Source: Pseudorhodobacter wandonensis (GTDB taxonomy: Bacteria; Pseudomonadota; Alphaproteobacteria; Rhodobacterales; Rhodobacteraceae). Taken from it: a stretch of DNA of 64,000 bases. Position 1 is the stretch's first letter. Each line of letters starts with the position of its first letter. This document shows positions 1 through 9,932 of this stretch, piece by piece. The notes beneath the pieces were generated by a model. It searched no databases and was not told the DNA's origin. It was given only the letters and a program-made list of their open reading frames with translations. A program made the translations under genes and the position numbers. The stretch lies in NCBI RefSeq assembly GCF_001202035.1, contig NZ_LGHT01000025.1:372001-436000 (forward strand), in the 5' to 3' direction.

Positions 1-519
1 CTCGCCTTTGGAAAAGCGCGCGATCAGGTCGCGCAGGCTGTCGGGTGTCAGGTCTTCGTAATAATCCTTGCCGATCTGGGCCATCGGCGCATTGGTGCAG
101 GCCCCAAGGCATTCCACCTCTTCCCACGAAAACTTGCCATCCGCCGACAATGTATGCGGCTTTTCATTGATCAGTTCTCTGCAGACAGCAACCAGATCCT
201 CGGCGCCGCAAATCATGCAGGACGTGGTGCCGCAAATCTGGATATTCGCAATAGAACCAACAGGTTGCAATTGGAACATAAAGTAGAACGTCGCCACTTC
301 CAACGCGCGAATATAGGCCATGCCCAGCATATCGGCGATATGTTCAATCGCGGGGCGTGTCAGCCAGCCCTCTTGCTCTTGCGCACGCCACAACAGCGGA
401 ATAATCGCGCTCGCCTGCCGCCCCTCGGGGTATTTCGTTATCTGCCCCTGCGCCCATTCCAGATTGGCGGGCGTAAAGGCGAAAGTAGCAGGCTGTTCTT
501 TGTGCAAGCGACGCAGCAT
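1..519 (-). CDS. nuoE: NADH-quinone oxidoreductase subunit E (partial, C-terminus off window)
   Basis: This is the 24-kDa-type subunit of respiratory complex I, which carries the [2Fe-2S] cluster N1a in the peripheral NADH-oxidising arm. Reading from the ATG at 519 gives 173 codons before the window ends, so the C-terminus is missing. The cluster ligands are visible as CGTTSC near residue 96 and ECLGAC near residue 138, the usual thioredoxin-fold spacing. The ATG overlaps the stop of the preceding small gene (TCAT on the plus strand at 519-522 region), which supports this start. It is the most distal nuo gene in the window and is read in the same direction as nuoA-D. Confidence 0.95.
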   Translation of the reverse strand, partial: MLRRLHKEQPATFAFTPANLEWAQGQITKYPEGRQASAIIPLLWRAQEQEGWLTRPAIEHIADMLGMAYIRALEVATFYFMFQLQPVGSIANIQICGTTSCMICGAEDLVAVCRELINEKPHTLSADGKFSWEEVECLGACTNAPMAQIGKDYYEDLTPDSLRDLIARFSKGE

Positions 520-791
520 CATGCGGCTCCGTTGGTTTTCAGCGCGGCAACGCATAGGGCAAACGCACCAAGCGCCGCCCCACCACTGCTGAGATGTTTC
601 ATATAAAGTTCACCCGAGCGGGCATAGAGAGCGGCACCGGCAAGCGCCAAATTGCGGTCAGATGTCACCCCGAACCGATGGGTCAGAAAGCCAAGCCCCG
701 CAACCCGATCACGCAAGCCCATAGCCACGACGCCGCCCAATACGGCGACCCCGGCCCAAGCCTTTGCACTGGTTGCGCTTGTCAGGTCCAT
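519..791 (-). CDS. Small hypothetical membrane-associated protein in the nuo operon
   Basis: A 90-residue protein lies between nuoD and nuoE, joined to both by ATGA-type overlaps, so it is almost certainly translated with them. It has two hydrophobic Ala/Gly-rich segments, about residues 11-27 and 70-85, that could span or dip into the membrane. I do not recognise a named family. Alphaproteobacterial nuo operons are known to carry small unassigned reading frames between core genes, and this fits that pattern. A role in complex I assembly or stability is possible but is inference only. Confidence 0.75.
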   Translation of the reverse strand: MDLTSATSAKAWAGVAVLGGVVAMGLRDRVAGLGFLTHRFGVTSDRNLALAGAALYARSGELYMKHLSSGGAALGAFALCVAALKTNGAA

Positions 792-2002
792 CAGCGGTCA
801 ATCTCTCCGAATACCACGTCCATCGTACCGATGATCGCGGCCACATCGGCCAGTTGGTGGCCTTTGCAAATGTAATCCATCGCTTGCAGGTGCAAAAAGC
901 CCGGTGCGCGGATCTTGGCGCGGTAAGGTTTGTTGCTGCCATCTGCGACCAGATAGACGCCGAACTCGCCCTTCGGCGCCTCAACAGCGGCATAAATCTC
1001 ACCGGCAGGCACGTGGAACCCTTCGGTATACAGCTTGAAGTGATGGATCAGCGCTTCCATCGAGGTTTTCATCTCACCGCGTTTCGGCGGCGTGATTTTG
1101 CCCCGCGCCAGCACATCGCCCGGTTCTTTGCGCAGCTTGGCCAGCGCCTGACGGATGATCGAGGTGCTTTCGCGCATTTCCTGCATCCGGCACAGATAGC
1201 GGTCATAGCAATCGCCATTCTTGCCAACCGGCACCTTAAACTCAAATTCATCATAGCATTCATAGGGTTGCGCGCGGCGCAAATCCCAGGCAAGGCCCGA
1301 ACCACGCACCATCACCCCCGAGAAACCCCAATCAAGGATGTCCTGCTCGGACACAACACCGATATCGGCGTTGCGCTGCTTGAAGATACGGTTTTCGGTC
1401 AGCAACCCGTCAATATCGTCCAAAACGCGCGGGAATTCCTGTGCCCAAACGTCCATATCTTCGATCAGATCGGGCGTCAGGTCTTGGTGCACACCACCGG
1501 GGCGGAAATAGGCGGCGTGCAGACGCGCACCACAAGCCCGCTCATAAAACACCATCAGCTTTTCACGCTCTTCAAAACCCCAGAGCGGCGGCGTCAGCGC
1601 GCCAACGTCCATCGCCTGCGTCGTCACGTTCAGCAAGTGGTTCAAAACGCGGCCGATTTCCGAAAACAGCACGCGGATCAACTGCGCACGGCGCGGCACC
1701 TCGACACCGGTCAGCTTTTCAATCGCCAAGCACCAGGCATGTTCCTGGTTCATCGGCGCCACATAATCCAGCCGGTCAAAATACGGCAGGTTTTGCAGAT
1801 AGGTCCGGCTTTCCATCAGCTTTTCGGTGCCACGGTGCAGCAAGCCGATATGCGGGTCGCAGCGTTCGACAATCTCTCCGTCCAACTCTAGCACAAGCCG
1901 CAAAACACCATGCGCAGCAGGGTGTTGCGGGCCAAAGTTCAAGTTGAAATTGCGGATCTTCTGCTCGCCTGTCAGCGCGTCGTTGAAGTTGCCATCCATC
2001 AT
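791..2002 (-). CDS. nuoD: NADH-quinone oxidoreductase subunit D
   Basis: The 49-kDa subunit of complex I forms part of the quinone-reduction site next to cluster N2 and descends from the NiFe-hydrogenase large subunit. The 403-residue length is normal for an alphaproteobacterial NuoD. The N-terminal [14 protein letters not shown] motif (about residues 23-36) is the family signature, with the quinone-site histidine inside it. The C-terminus ends in the conserved DVVFGEIDR. The start ATG at 2002 overlaps the stop of the upstream sulfotransferase gene by an ATGA junction, which implies translational coupling to that unusual neighbour. Confidence 0.97.
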   Translation of the reverse strand: MMDGNFNDALTGEQKIRNFNLNFGPQHPAAHGVLRLVLELDGEIVERCDPHIGLLHRGTEKLMESRTYLQNLPYFDRLDYVAPMNQEHAWCLAIEKLTGVEVPRRAQLIRVLFSEIGRVLNHLLNVTTQAMDVGALTPPLWGFEEREKLMVFYERACGARLHAAYFRPGGVHQDLTPDLIEDMDVWAQEFPRVLDDIDGLLTENRIFKQRNADIGVVSEQDILDWGFSGVMVRGSGLAWDLRRAQPYECYDEFEFKVPVGKNGDCYDRYLCRMQEMRESTSIIRQALAKLRKEPGDVLARGKITPPKRGEMKTSMEALIHHFKLYTEGFHVPAGEIYAAVEAPKGEFGVYLVADGSNKPYRAKIRAPGFLHLQAMDYICKGHQLADVAAIIGTMDVVFGEIDR

Positions 2003-2910
2003 AGCCTAGCCTCACCCATGTTCCTGCGCCAATTCTCGGGTAGGTCCGAAAAATGGCGGGCGACAAATTCATATTGCGGGCGCAGATATGCGCGCGCACG
2101 GTCTCTATGCTCTGGCGACATCGCAACAGATACGCCAACATGCACCGGCTGCGCAAAATTTGCAGCCTTATAGTCTATATTCAAAAACGCGCAAACACGG
2201 GCCACACCGGCCGGCGTCAACAGCTCTTCCATAAACATGATCAACAGCTTGGCCGGATCAACCGCCGCATTCAGCCGCCGTATCGCGCCCTCGTAATCGC
2301 CGCGTTCGGTCATGCTGCTTTTCTGGCCTTGCAGCACCCGCTCCATCATCACATTGCAGGTCGAGGCCAGCGCGTCAGCACTGTCGCAAACCCGGCGTGA
2401 CAGCATCCGCACATGGCTCCATAGCCGCGCCACGGGGTCGCGCATCACATAGATGAACCGCGTCTCTTTTGACAGGCGTGCCATTTGCTTCAACCGCTTG
2501 ATCGGCAGCAAGGCATAGGCAGGCGTCACATCGGCAACCAAGGAATGGCGGTCCATGCCCCAAGTCAGATAGCCAAGATAGTTGGCAGTATTTTCTGCCC
2601 GCTCTTTCAACACCTTATGCCAATCCAGCACATCTTGCATCTTGTCCGCCGCACGGCGATGCTGGGCACCTTTCGCCACCCCTAGCCGGTCACGCAAGCG
2701 CGCCATCTGGTTGCGCTGCACCACCAATTGCTGCCGGAATGCCTTGGATTCGAGCGTGTCGAAATAGTGCAGCTCTTTGATCGAGCGCACATGGCATTCC
2801 GGATGGTCGGCAAGATAATCGAACAACCAGCTGGTGCCCGATTTCGTTGCCCCCACACAAAACAATATGGTTGGTTCCTTGCTCACCCGCTCAGCCCTTG
2901 GCCTTGTCAT
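1999..2910 (-). CDS. Sulfotransferase family protein inserted in the nuo operon
   Basis: This 303-residue protein resembles PAPS-dependent sulfotransferases, which move a sulfuryl group from 3'-phosphoadenylylsulfate to a hydroxyl or amine. The 5'-phosphosulfate loop is seen as [15 protein letters not shown] near residues 19-33. The 3'-phosphate motif is seen as [15 protein letters not shown] near residues 152-166. The ATG at 2910 overlaps the end of nuoC by 20 nt. An in-frame GTG at 2886, 4 nt after the nuoC stop, is an alternative start. The gene is coupled to nuoD by an ATGA overlap. The substrate is unknown, and nothing suggests that it is a complex I subunit. Confidence 0.88.
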   Translation of the reverse strand: MTRPRAERVSKEPTILFCVGATKSGTSWLFDYLADHPECHVRSIKELHYFDTLESKAFRQQLVVQRNQMARLRDRLGVAKGAQHRRAADKMQDVLDWHKVLKERAENTANYLGYLTWGMDRHSLVADVTPAYALLPIKRLKQMARLSKETRFIYVMRDPVARLWSHVRMLSRRVCDSADALASTCNVMMERVLQGQKSSMTERGDYEGAIRRLNAAVDPAKLLIMFMEELLTPAGVARVCAFLNIDYKAANFAQPVHVGVSVAMSPEHRDRARAYLRPQYEFVARHFSDLPENWRRNMGEARL

Positions 2911-3496
2911 CGCCCGGCAGCACGTATTTCGCGCCCTCCCACGGGCTCATGAAATCGAACTGGCGGTATTCTTGTACCAGCTTGACCGGCTCATATATCA
3001 CGCGCTTTTGCGCCTCGTCATAGCGCACTTCGGTATAGCCCGTGGTCGGGAAATCCTTGCGCAGCGGGTGGCCGCGAAACCCGTAATCCGTCAAGATCCG
3101 GCGCAAATCGGGGTGGCCCGAAAACAGGATGCCAAACATATCATAGACTTCACGCTCAAACCAATTGGCCGAAGGGTGAACAGATGTGATCGACGGCACC
3201 ATTTCGTCTTCACGCACCGCCGCTTTAACGCGGATACGGTGGTTTTGATACATCGACAAGAAATGGTAAACCACGTCAAACCGCGCCCCCACCCGCTCGG
3301 GGTGGTCAACGGCGGTAATATCGACAAGCGTCGAAAATTTGCAGCTGCTGTCGGTTTTCAGAAAATCAACAAAGGGCACCAGCGCGCGCGGCGCAACAAC
3401 AACCGTCAGCTCGCCATTGATAATGGCGGTTGAAACGATCGCATCAGGTTGGCGCAGTTCCAGCTGGGCGGCAAGTTCGGTCAGGGCTTCGGTCAT
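2891..3496 (-). CDS. nuoC: NADH-quinone oxidoreductase subunit C
   Basis: The 30-kDa subunit of complex I sits in the peripheral arm beside NuoD. The 201-residue length is typical of separate (not CD-fused) NuoC. The family signature around residues 110-145 is clear: [15 protein letters not shown], then [14 protein letters not shown], followed by [19 protein letters not shown]. The C-terminal region contains the conserved [12 protein letters not shown]. The gene lies 12 nt downstream of nuoB, in standard nuo order. A sulfotransferase gene rather than nuoD follows it directly. Confidence 0.97.
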   Translation of the reverse strand: MTEALTELAAQLELRQPDAIVSTAIINGELTVVVAPRALVPFVDFLKTDSSCKFSTLVDITAVDHPERVGARFDVVYHFLSMYQNHRIRVKAAVREDEMVPSITSVHPSANWFEREVYDMFGILFSGHPDLRRILTDYGFRGHPLRKDFPTTGYTEVRYDEAQKRVIYEPVKLVQEYRQFDFMSPWEGAKYVLPGDDKAKG

Positions 3497-3508
3497 GTCT
3501 CTCTCCCC

Positions 3509-4033
3509 TTAGCGAACCAGCGTGCCGGTACGGCGGATTTTGCGTTGCAGCTGCAAGATACCGTACAGCAAGGCTTCGGCTGTTGGCGGGCATCCCGGCA
3601 CATAAATATCAACCGGAACAATCCGGTCACAGCCCCGCACCACAGAATAGCTATAGTGGTAATAGCCACCGCCATTGGCGCAAGACCCCATCGAGATCAC
3701 ATAGCGTGGCTCGGGCATCTGGTCATAAACCTTGCGCAGCGCAGGCGCCATTTTGTTGGTCAGCGTGCCGGCCACGATCATAACATCCGACTGGCGCGGT
3801 GATGCGCGGGGCGCAAAGCCAAAACGCTCGGCATCATAGCGCGGCATGGCGACATGCATCATTTCAACCGCACAGCAGGCCAAACCGAATGTCATCCAGT
3901 GCAGCGAACCCGTCCGCGCCCAGTTGATGATATCTTCGGTCGAGGTCAGCAAAAAGCCCTTATCCTGCAACTCGGCATTCAGCGCTTGGGTCGAAACCTC
4001 AAGATCAGCGCCCGCAGTATTTGCACCGGCCAT
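3509..4033 (-). CDS. nuoB: NADH-quinone oxidoreductase subunit B
   Basis: NuoB (PSST) holds the terminal [4Fe-4S] cluster N2, which donates electrons to quinone. The ligands are visible: the tandem cysteines in [10 protein letters not shown], the cysteine of [12 protein letters not shown] and that of [15 protein letters not shown] chose the ATG at 4033 because it overlaps the nuoA stop (TGATG) and gives the usual MAGANTAG-type N-terminus with 174 residues. A longer in-frame version starting at 4063 would extend into nuoA. The C-terminus, [11 protein letters not shown], is typical of the group. Confidence 0.97.
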   Translation of the reverse strand: MAGANTAGADLEVSTQALNAELQDKGFLLTSTEDIINWARTGSLHWMTFGLACCAVEMMHVAMPRYDAERFGFAPRASPRQSDVMIVAGTLTNKMAPALRKVYDQMPEPRYVISMGSCANGGGYYHYSYSVVRGCDRIVPVDIYVPGCPPTAEALLYGILQLQRKIRRTGTLVR

Positions 4034-4398
4034 CACTCCCATTCGAGCGCCCCCTTCTTCCATTCATAAGCAAATCCGACGGTCAGAACCGCCAAGAACA
4101 CCATCATCGACCAAAAGGCTGCCATCGAGATATCGCCAAAGGCGACTGCCCAAGGGAACAGGAACGCCACTTCAAGGTCAAAGATGATAAACAGGATCGA
4201 GACGAGGTAAAAACGGATGTCAAATTTCATCCGCGCATCGTCAAACGCGTTAAACCCGCATTCATAGGCCGAGACCTTTTCCGGGTCGGGGTTGCGCACG
4301 GCAAGCACCACAGCTGCCAGAATCAGGACAAGCCCAAGGCCGATTGCCACGGCAAGAAAAATGATAATGGGCAAGTATTCCCGGAGTAGGTGGTCCAC
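4033..4398 (-). CDS. nuoA: NADH-quinone oxidoreductase subunit A
   Basis: This 121-residue membrane subunit of complex I has three predicted transmembrane helices, about residues 8-31, 63-83 and 90-112. The conserved [12 protein letters not shown] loop sits between helices 1 and 2. It is the first gene of the nuo operon. The start appears to be GTG at 4398, with TAGGAG placed about 8 nt upstream on the minus strand, and this gives the familiar [11 protein letters not shown] start. The stop overlaps the nuoB start. A sigma70-like promoter lies about 70 nt upstream. Confidence 0.96.
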   Translation of the reverse strand: MDHLLREYLPIIIFLAVAIGLGLVLILAAVVLAVRNPDPEKVSAYECGFNAFDDARMKFDIRFYLVSILFIIFDLEVAFLFPWAVAFGDISMAAFWSMMVFLAVLTVGFAYEWKKGALEWE

Positions 4399-4465
4399 TA
4401 GATGCTCCTATCGCTGGCGACATGCAGGCTTCCACCCGACTTTGGGCAGAGGACTCTCACGGTTT

Positions 4466-4494
4466 CGTTTACTCCGCTGCTATGCCGGGGTCAA
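4466..4494 (-). promoter_or_regulatory. Predicted sigma70-type promoter of the nuo operon
   Basis: On the minus strand TTGACC (4494-4489) is separated by exactly 17 nt from TAAACG (4471-4466). The pair lies about 70 nt upstream of the nuoA start, in the gap between the converging ends of the nuo leader and the liu operon. No other convincing pair was seen in this gap. The rest of the 180-nt gap shows nothing recognisable. Confidence 0.5.
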
Positions 4495-4578
4495 CCGAAG
4501 GCGAAGCGAAATTCACAGATTGCAAATGCGAAATGTGTTAACCTGCACCAACTTGCATCAAGGCCACCAGATCGGCAG

Positions 4579-5364
4579 CTATTGCGCCCATCCCGGCTTT
4601 TCCTTGGCAAAGAAAGCCGCAATCCCCGCAACCGCCTCATCGCTTTGCCAACGGGCCACCAGTGCATTGATACTTGCCTCTATATCCTGGGGCGTCGGGC
4701 TGGGTGCAAGCTTGCGCAGCAAGGCTTTGGCCTCGGCCACAGCCCCCGGCGCGCAGGCCAGATAAGGTACCGCCTCGGCCTCGATTGCCGCATCAAGCGC
4801 GTCTGGCGCAACGACTTCGGCCAAAAGCGCCATCCGCATCGCCGCATCTGCGTCGAAAAGCCGCCCCGAGGCAAAAACACGCCGCGCATTTGCCACACCG
4901 ATGCGCGCCACAACATAGGGGCCAATCGTCGCGGGAATCAGCCCCAGCCGGGTTTCTGTCAGGCCAAACCGCACGGTATGCACCCCAATCGCCACGTCAC
5001 AGACCGAGATCAACCCGACACCCCCGCCATAGGCCTGCCCCTGAACCCGCCCGATCAACGGCTTGGGCATGTCATTCAACGCCGCCAGCATCATCGCCAG
5101 CTTGCGTGCCTCGGCCGCGCGGGTCGCATCATCGGCGGCCATCTGGTCCTGCATCCAGCCCAGATCGCCGCCCGCACAAAAACTGTCGCCTGCTGCGGCC
5201 AGTACCACCACCCGCACCGCAGGGTCGGCCCCCAATGCAAGTGCTGCCTGCGTCAGCTCGTCAATCATCTGCGCCGACATCGCATTGCGCTTGTCCGGCC
5301 GAACCAGCGTCAGCGTCGCCACACCGCGCCGGTCGATCGCTTGCTGAATTGTCTGAAATTTCAT
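4579..5364 (-). CDS. liuC: Enoyl-CoA hydratase/isomerase family, probable methylglutaconyl-CoA hydratase
   Basis: This 261-residue crotonase-fold enzyme probably hydrates 3-methylglutaconyl-CoA to HMG-CoA in leucine breakdown. The crotonase signature shows the oxyanion-hole segments: AAAGDSFCAGGDLGWMQ near residues 55-71 and GRVQGQAYGGGVGLISVCD near residues 104-122. The specific assignment comes from position, because it is the last gene of an operon with ivd, mccB, mccA and HMG-CoA lyase. It starts 3 nt after the HMG-CoA lyase stop. The fold is certain. The substrate is inferred from context. Confidence 0.9.
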   Translation of the reverse strand: MKFQTIQQAIDRRGVATLTLVRPDKRNAMSAQMIDELTQAALALGADPAVRVVVLAAAGDSFCAGGDLGWMQDQMAADDATRAAEARKLAMMLAALNDMPKPLIGRVQGQAYGGGVGLISVCDVAIGVHTVRFGLTETRLGLIPATIGPYVVARIGVANARRVFASGRLFDADAAMRMALLAEVVAPDALDAAIEAEAVPYLACAPGAVAEAKALLRKLAPSPTPQDIEASINALVARWQSDEAVAGIAAFFAKEKPGWAQ

Positions 5365-5367
5365 CGC

Positions 5368-6237
5368 TTACTCCTGTGCCGTTTGCGGGCTGCGCATCGC
5401 GCGGGCCATCTCGGCGGCCTGCTGCAAGGCGGCGCCGTCCAAATCTGTCACATAGCCTTGCGCGGCCAAAAACGCGGCAACCCGCTCGGTCGCCACATTC
5501 CCCGCTGCCCCCGGCGCATAGGGGCACCCCCCCAAGCCGCCGACAGCCGCATCAAACACCCGCAGCCCCCGTGCCAGCGACACAGCGATATTGTCCAAGG
5601 CCCCGCCATTGGTATCATGGAAATGCCCCGCCAACTGCCGCGCTGGCATCTCGTTCAGTACCGCCGCCAGCATAGCATCCACCGCCTCGGGCCTGCCCCG
5701 CCCCAGCGTGTCGCCAAGGCTTACCTCATGGCAGCCCAAATCCCGCAACGCCGCCACGGTTTGCGCCACGGCCATTGGCGCGGTTGCCCCGTCATAGGGG
5801 CAATCGGTCACACAAGACACATAGCCCCGTAACGGCAAACCGTCCGCCTGTGCCGCCGCAGCCACAGGCGCAAACCGCGCCATGCTTTCGGCAATCGAGG
5901 CATTTAGATTGGCCCGCGAAAACCCTTCCGAGGCCGAGGCAAACACTGCCACCTCATCCGCCCCTGCCGCCTTTGCCGCCGCATAGCCCTGCATGTTGGG
6001 CGTCAGCGCCGCATAGCGCACCTTTGGCGCCCGCGTCATCGCAGCCATCACAGCTGCACTGTCAGCCATTTGCGGCACCCATTTCGGTGACACAAAACTT
6101 GCCACCTCGATCCGGCGAAAGCCAACTTTGGACAGCAAATCAATCAGCGCAACCTTCTGCGCCAGCGGAATAATCGCCCTTTCGTTTTGCAAGCCATCAC
6201 GCGGGCCTACCTCATATATCTCGACAAAACCGGGCAT
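5368..6237 (-). CDS. mvaB: Hydroxymethylglutaryl-CoA lyase
   Basis: This enzyme cleaves HMG-CoA to acetyl-CoA and acetoacetate, the final step of leucine degradation. The 289-residue DRE-TIM barrel begins with EIYEVGPRDGLQNER, which contains the metal-binding Arg-Asp pair. It later has GHFHDTNGGALDN, with the metal-binding His-X-His, and the signature cysteine segment VGGLGGCPYAPGAAGN near residues 226-241. It sits between mccA and the methylglutaconyl-CoA hydratase, 43 nt downstream of mccA. The name liuE would be equally suitable. Confidence 0.94.
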   Translation of the reverse strand: MPGFVEIYEVGPRDGLQNERAIIPLAQKVALIDLLSKVGFRRIEVASFVSPKWVPQMADSAAVMAAMTRAPKVRYAALTPNMQGYAAAKAAGADEVAVFASASEGFSRANLNASIAESMARFAPVAAAAQADGLPLRGYVSCVTDCPYDGATAPMAVAQTVAALRDLGCHEVSLGDTLGRGRPEAVDAMLAAVLNEMPARQLAGHFHDTNGGALDNIAVSLARGLRVFDAAVGGLGGCPYAPGAAGNVATERVAAFLAAQGYVTDLDGAALQQAAEMARAMRSPQTAQE

Positions 6238-6280
6238 GGATCACATTTTCCAATCGTTGGGGCACTTACGTTGGCCGATC

Positions 6281-8215
6281 TCAGTCATCACTTTCCAGCA
6301 AAATCAACGCGGCCCCTGCTTCTACCTGATCGCCTTCCTGCACCAGAACCTCGGCCACCACGCCTGCACGCGCGGCGGTAAGACTGTACTCCATCTTCAT
6401 CGCTTCCAGTACGGCCAGGCGGTCACCCGCTGCAACCGTCTGGCCCGCGCTCACACACAGCGCCTTGACCAAACCCGGCATCGGGGCCAGCGCCGCATTG
6501 CCCGCAGCAGCCCCGGCAACATCGCGCGCCAAAGGATCAACCGGCGCAAAGACATACTGCCCCTCGGGCGCGAAAACATAAATCTTATCCGCCGCAACTT
6601 CGACTGGCGTAAAAGGTGAACCCTCAACCTGCCAGCCCTTGTCGCCGCGCGTGGCAGAAACCGTTTTCCCGTCCAACGTCACCCGTGCATGGTTCGGGCC
6701 CAAAACCGCGATACGGGCCGTGATCGTCTGTGCCTGATGGGTCAGCTGCATACTGCAAACCAAAGGCGCCCATAGCGAAAACCCTGTTTGCGCCGCCATT
6801 GGCAGATTGGCCGCTGCCAGCACCGCCAAGGCAGAATGCGCCAATGAGGCCACGGGAACACGGGTCAGGGCCGCCAAATCCCGTTCAATCAGACCCGTGT
6901 CCACATCTCCTTTGCGAAAACCGTCATGGCGGGCAAGCGCCCCCAGAAAGGCCAGATTGGTCACCGACCCTGCCACCTGCGTTTGCGCCAAGGCACGGCC
7001 AAGCTGGGCCAGCGCAATCGCGCGCGTGGGGCCGTGGACAATGATCTTGGCAATCATCGGATCATACCAAGGGCTGATGCTATCGCCGCTGCGCACCCCG
7101 CTATCAACACGGGCATTGGCGGGAAAGGCCAGATGGTCCAACCGCCCCGTGGCAGGCAAAAAGCCGGCAGGCACATCCTCGGCATATAGCCGGGCCTCAA
7201 ACGCGTGGCCATTGATGTGCAGATCGCCTTGGCGCAACGGCAGGCTTTCACCGCTGGCAACACGCAACTGCCATTCGACCAAGTCCACACCGGTTATTGC
7301 CTCTGTCACGGGGTGTTCAACCTGCAAACGCGTGTTCATTTCCATAAACCAGAACCGGTCAAGCTGCAGGCCCGCGCTGGCATCAACGATAAATTCAACG
7401 GTACCTGCGCCTTTGTACCCGATCGCCTGCGCGGCCCGTACCGCCGCCGCACCCATGGCTTGGCGCATGGCCGCAGGCATATCCGGCGCCGGGGCTTCCT
7501 CGATCACCTTTTGGTGGCGGCGCTGCAAACTGCAATCGCGTTCGAACAAATGCACAGCATCTGTGCCGTCGCCAAAAACCTGCACCTCGATATGGCGGGG
7601 TTTTTCGACGTATTTTTCCAGCAAAACCGCATCATTGCCAAAGGCCGTCATCGCCTCGTTGCGGGCCGAGGCAAGCGCCTGCAGGAAATCCTGCGGGGCC
7701 AGAACCTTGCGCATGCCTTTGCCACCGCCACCTGCCACAGCTTTGATCAGAACCGGATAGGTGATTTTCGCAGCCTCGGCCGCAAGATGCGCCGGGTCCT
7801 GACTGTCGCCCAGATAACCTGGTACAACCGGCACCCCCGCCGCCTGCATCCGGCGCTTGGCCTCATCTTTCAGGCCCATGGCGCGGATCGCCTGCGCCGA
7901 AGGGCCGATGAACACCAGACCCGCACGCTCGACCGCGTCAACAAAATCGGGGTTTTCGGAGAGAAAGCCATAGCCGGGGTGAATGGCCACCGCCCCCGTA
8001 GCCTTGGCTGCCGCAATAATCACGTCTCCGCGCAGATAGCTGTCACGCGGGGCCGGACCGCCGATATGCACCGCCTGATCGGCCATTTCCACATGTTTGG
8101 CACCGGCATCTGCATCGGAATAGACCGCAACCGTTAACACCCCAAGCCTTTGGGCAGTCTGGATGATCCGGCAGGCGATTTCGCCACGGTTGGCGATCAG
8201 GATTTTGTCAAACAT
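6281..8215 (-). CDS. mccA: Methylcrotonyl-CoA carboxylase alpha (biotin carboxylase/BCCP) subunit
   Basis: This subunit carboxylates its own biotin with ATP and bicarbonate and passes the carboxyl group to 3-methylcrotonyl-CoA through the beta subunit. From the ATG at 8215 the protein is 644 residues and begins FDKILIANRGEIACRI, the biotin carboxylase N-terminus. The ATP-grasp glycine loop KAVAGGGGKGMRKV is near residue 153. The C-terminal biotinyl domain carries VLEAMKMEYS with the modified lysine. A longer start at 8251 would add 12 non-conserved residues. The gene follows mccB after a 112-nt gap containing repeats. Confidence 0.95.
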   Translation of the reverse strand: MFDKILIANRGEIACRIIQTAQRLGVLTVAVYSDADAGAKHVEMADQAVHIGGPAPRDSYLRGDVIIAAAKATGAVAIHPGYGFLSENPDFVDAVERAGLVFIGPSAQAIRAMGLKDEAKRRMQAAGVPVVPGYLGDSQDPAHLAAEAAKITYPVLIKAVAGGGGKGMRKVLAPQDFLQALASARNEAMTAFGNDAVLLEKYVEKPRHIEVQVFGDGTDAVHLFERDCSLQRRHQKVIEEAPAPDMPAAMRQAMGAAAVRAAQAIGYKGAGTVEFIVDASAGLQLDRFWFMEMNTRLQVEHPVTEAITGVDLVEWQLRVASGESLPLRQGDLHINGHAFEARLYAEDVPAGFLPATGRLDHLAFPANARVDSGVRSGDSISPWYDPMIAKIIVHGPTRAIALAQLGRALAQTQVAGSVTNLAFLGALARHDGFRKGDVDTGLIERDLAALTRVPVASLAHSALAVLAAANLPMAAQTGFSLWAPLVCSMQLTHQAQTITARIAVLGPNHARVTLDGKTVSATRGDKGWQVEGSPFTPVEVAADKIYVFAPEGQYVFAPVDPLARDVAGAAAGNAALAPMPGLVKALCVSAGQTVAAGDRLAVLEAMKMEYSLTAARAGVVAEVLVQEGDQVEAGAALILLESDD

Positions 8216-8240
8216 CAATGTCTCACTTGTTGCAGGTAGC

Positions 8241-8318
8241 GGGGGTTTCACACCCCGAACCCGAGGGCAGAGCCGGGGGTTTCACACCCCCGGACCCCCG
8301 TGGGATATTTGTAGATAG
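8241..8318 (+). repeat. GC-rich repeat block between mccA and mccB
   Basis: The gap between mccB and mccA contains two identical 16-bp copies of GGGGGTTTCACACCCC, at 8241-8256 and 8275-8290. The second runs into CCCCCGGACCCCCGTGGGA and then ATATTTG. That tail matches the GGGATATTTG end of the repeats at 43472-43531 and 59456-59522. Each copy can fold as a short G/C hairpin. The block could act as a transcript stabiliser or attenuator inside the liu operon, but that is inference. Confidence 0.6.
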
Positions 8319-8327
8319 ATGATAGGG

Positions 8328-9932
8328 TTACATGCGGAAGAGGCCGAAATTGGTGGGGGGTATCGGGGCGTTAAGACTGGTTTGCAGCGAGAGCGCGAGG
8401 GTTTCGCGGGTTTTGCGGGGGTCGATGATACCGTCATCCCAAAGGCGGGCCGAGGCGTAGAGCGGGTGGGATTGGTGATCGAACATGTCGATCGTGGGTT
8501 GCTTGAACGCTGTTTCCTCGGCGGCCGACCAACTGCCCCCCTGACGTTCGATGCTGTCACGTTTTACCGTCGCCAGAACCCCTGCCGCCTGCGCGCCGCC
8601 CATAACCGAGATGCGGGAATTGGGCCATGACCACAGGAAACGCGGGCTGTAGGCGCGCCCTGCCATGCCGTAATTGCCTGCGCCATAGGAACCGCCGACA
8701 ATCATAGTGATTTTGGGGACGTTGGTGGTGGCCACAGCTGTCACCAGCTTGGCGCCATGGCGGGCGATGCCTTCGGATTCGTATTTGCGGCCCACCATAA
8801 AGCCGGTGATGTTTTGCAAGAACACCAGCGGGATGTTGCGCTGGCTGCACAATTGCACGAAATGCGCGCCTTTGACGGCGGATTCCGAAAACAGCACCCC
8901 GTTATTGGCGATAATTCCGACAGGACAGCCCTTTATATGCGCAAACCCCGTGACAAGCGTTTCACCAAACCGCGCCTTGAATTCATCAAATCTGGACCCA
9001 TCGACAACACGGGCCAACAGTTCACGTATATCATATGGCGTGCGCAGATCGGGCGGCACAAGGCCGAGGATTTCTTCGGGGTCATAGGCAGGATCTTCGG
9101 CTGCTTGCCATTGCACGGTAGCAGGTTTGGCGCGGTTCAGGTTGCCCAGCGCGCGGCGGGCAAGCGCCAAGGCATGGGCGTCATCTTCGGCCAGATAATC
9201 GGCCACGCCCGACAGCCGCGTATGCACATCACCGCCGCCAAGGTCTTCGGCGCTGACCACTTCACCCGTGGCGGCCTTGACCAAGGGCGGGCCTGCCAGA
9301 AAAATCGTCCCCTGATCGCGCACGATGATCGTCACATCCGACATCGCAGGCACATAGGCCCCCCCAGCCGTACAAGACCCCATGACCACCGCAATCTGCG
9401 CAATCCCTTTGGCCGACATCCGCGCCTGATTATAGAAAATCCGGCCGAAATGATCACGATCGGGGAAAACCTCATCCTGATTGGGCAGGTTCGCCCCGCC
9501 GCTATCAACCAGATAGACACAAGGCAGGTGGTTTTCCTCGGCGATCTCTTGCGCGCGCAGGTGTTTTTTAACCGTCATCGGGTAATAGGTGCCGCCTTTG
9601 ACCGTGGCATCATTGCAGACCACCATCACATCCTGGCCCATCACCCGCCCGACACCGGCTATCAGCCCGGCACAAGGGGCATCCCCCCCGTACAGCCCAT
9701 GCGCCGCCGTCGCGCCGACCTCAAGGAACGGGCTACCCACATCCAGCAAATTCGCCACCCGTTCGCGCGGCGGCATCTTGCCACGTGCGATGTGACGCTC
9801 CAGCGACTTGGCACCCCCCCCGGCGGCGGCAAGCGCTGCGGCCAGTGCCACGGTATCCAGCATCGCCAGATGGGCGCTACGGTTGGCGCGGGCAGCATCG
9901 GTATTGGGCAAAAAGCCCGATTTCAGGCGCAT
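8328..9932 (-). CDS. mccB: Methylcrotonyl-CoA carboxylase beta (carboxyltransferase) subunit
   Basis: This is the carboxyltransferase partner of MccA, belonging to the crotonase-like acyl-CoA carboxylase beta family. The 534-residue protein begins [20 protein letters not shown], typical of the family. It carries [23 protein letters not shown] in the N-half, [20 protein letters not shown] mid-protein and [20 protein letters not shown] in the C-half, which build the acyl-CoA and biotin sites. The ATG at 9932 overlaps the stop of the upstream LprI-like gene. An upstream in-frame extension to 10076 is not conserved in character and runs into that gene. Confidence 0.95.
   Translation of the reverse strand: MRLKSGFLPNTDAARANRSAHLAMLDTVALAAALAAAGGGAKSLERHIARGKMPPRERVANLLDVGSPFLEVGATAAHGLYGGDAPCAGLIAGVGRVMGQDVMVVCNDATVKGGTYYPMTVKKHLRAQEIAEENHLPCVYLVDSGGANLPNQDEVFPDRDHFGRIFYNQARMSAKGIAQIAVVMGSCTAGGAYVPAMSDVTIIVRDQGTIFLAGPPLVKAATGEVVSAEDLGGGDVHTRLSGVADYLAEDDAHALALARRALGNLNRAKPATVQWQAAEDPAYDPEEILGLVPPDLRTPYDIRELLARVVDGSRFDEFKARFGETLVTGFAHIKGCPVGIIANNGVLFSESAVKGAHFVQLCSQRNIPLVFLQNITGFMVGRKYESEGIARHGAKLVTAVATTNVPKITMIVGGSYGAGNYGMAGRAYSPRFLWSWPNSRISVMGGAQAAGVLATVKRDSIERQGGSWSAAEETAFKQPTIDMFDHQSHPLYASARLWDDGIIDPRKTRETLALSLQTSLNAPIPPTNFGLFRM

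Noticed and set aside
764-1891. Long open frame on the plus strand opposite nuoD
   Set aside because: nuoD on the minus strand is certain. The opposite frame lacks any family character and arises from the codon bias of a GC-rich gene.
4402-5832. Long plus-strand frame opposite the hydratase and HMG-CoA lyase genes
   Set aside because: It spans two well-supported minus-strand genes and is Pro/Arg/His-rich, as expected for an antisense shadow.
8241-8290. Direct repeats of 16 bp resembling the beginning of a CRISPR array
   Set aside because: There are only two copies with an 18-nt spacer, they are palindromic and G/C-rich, and there are no cas genes. They belong to the dispersed hairpin repeats.
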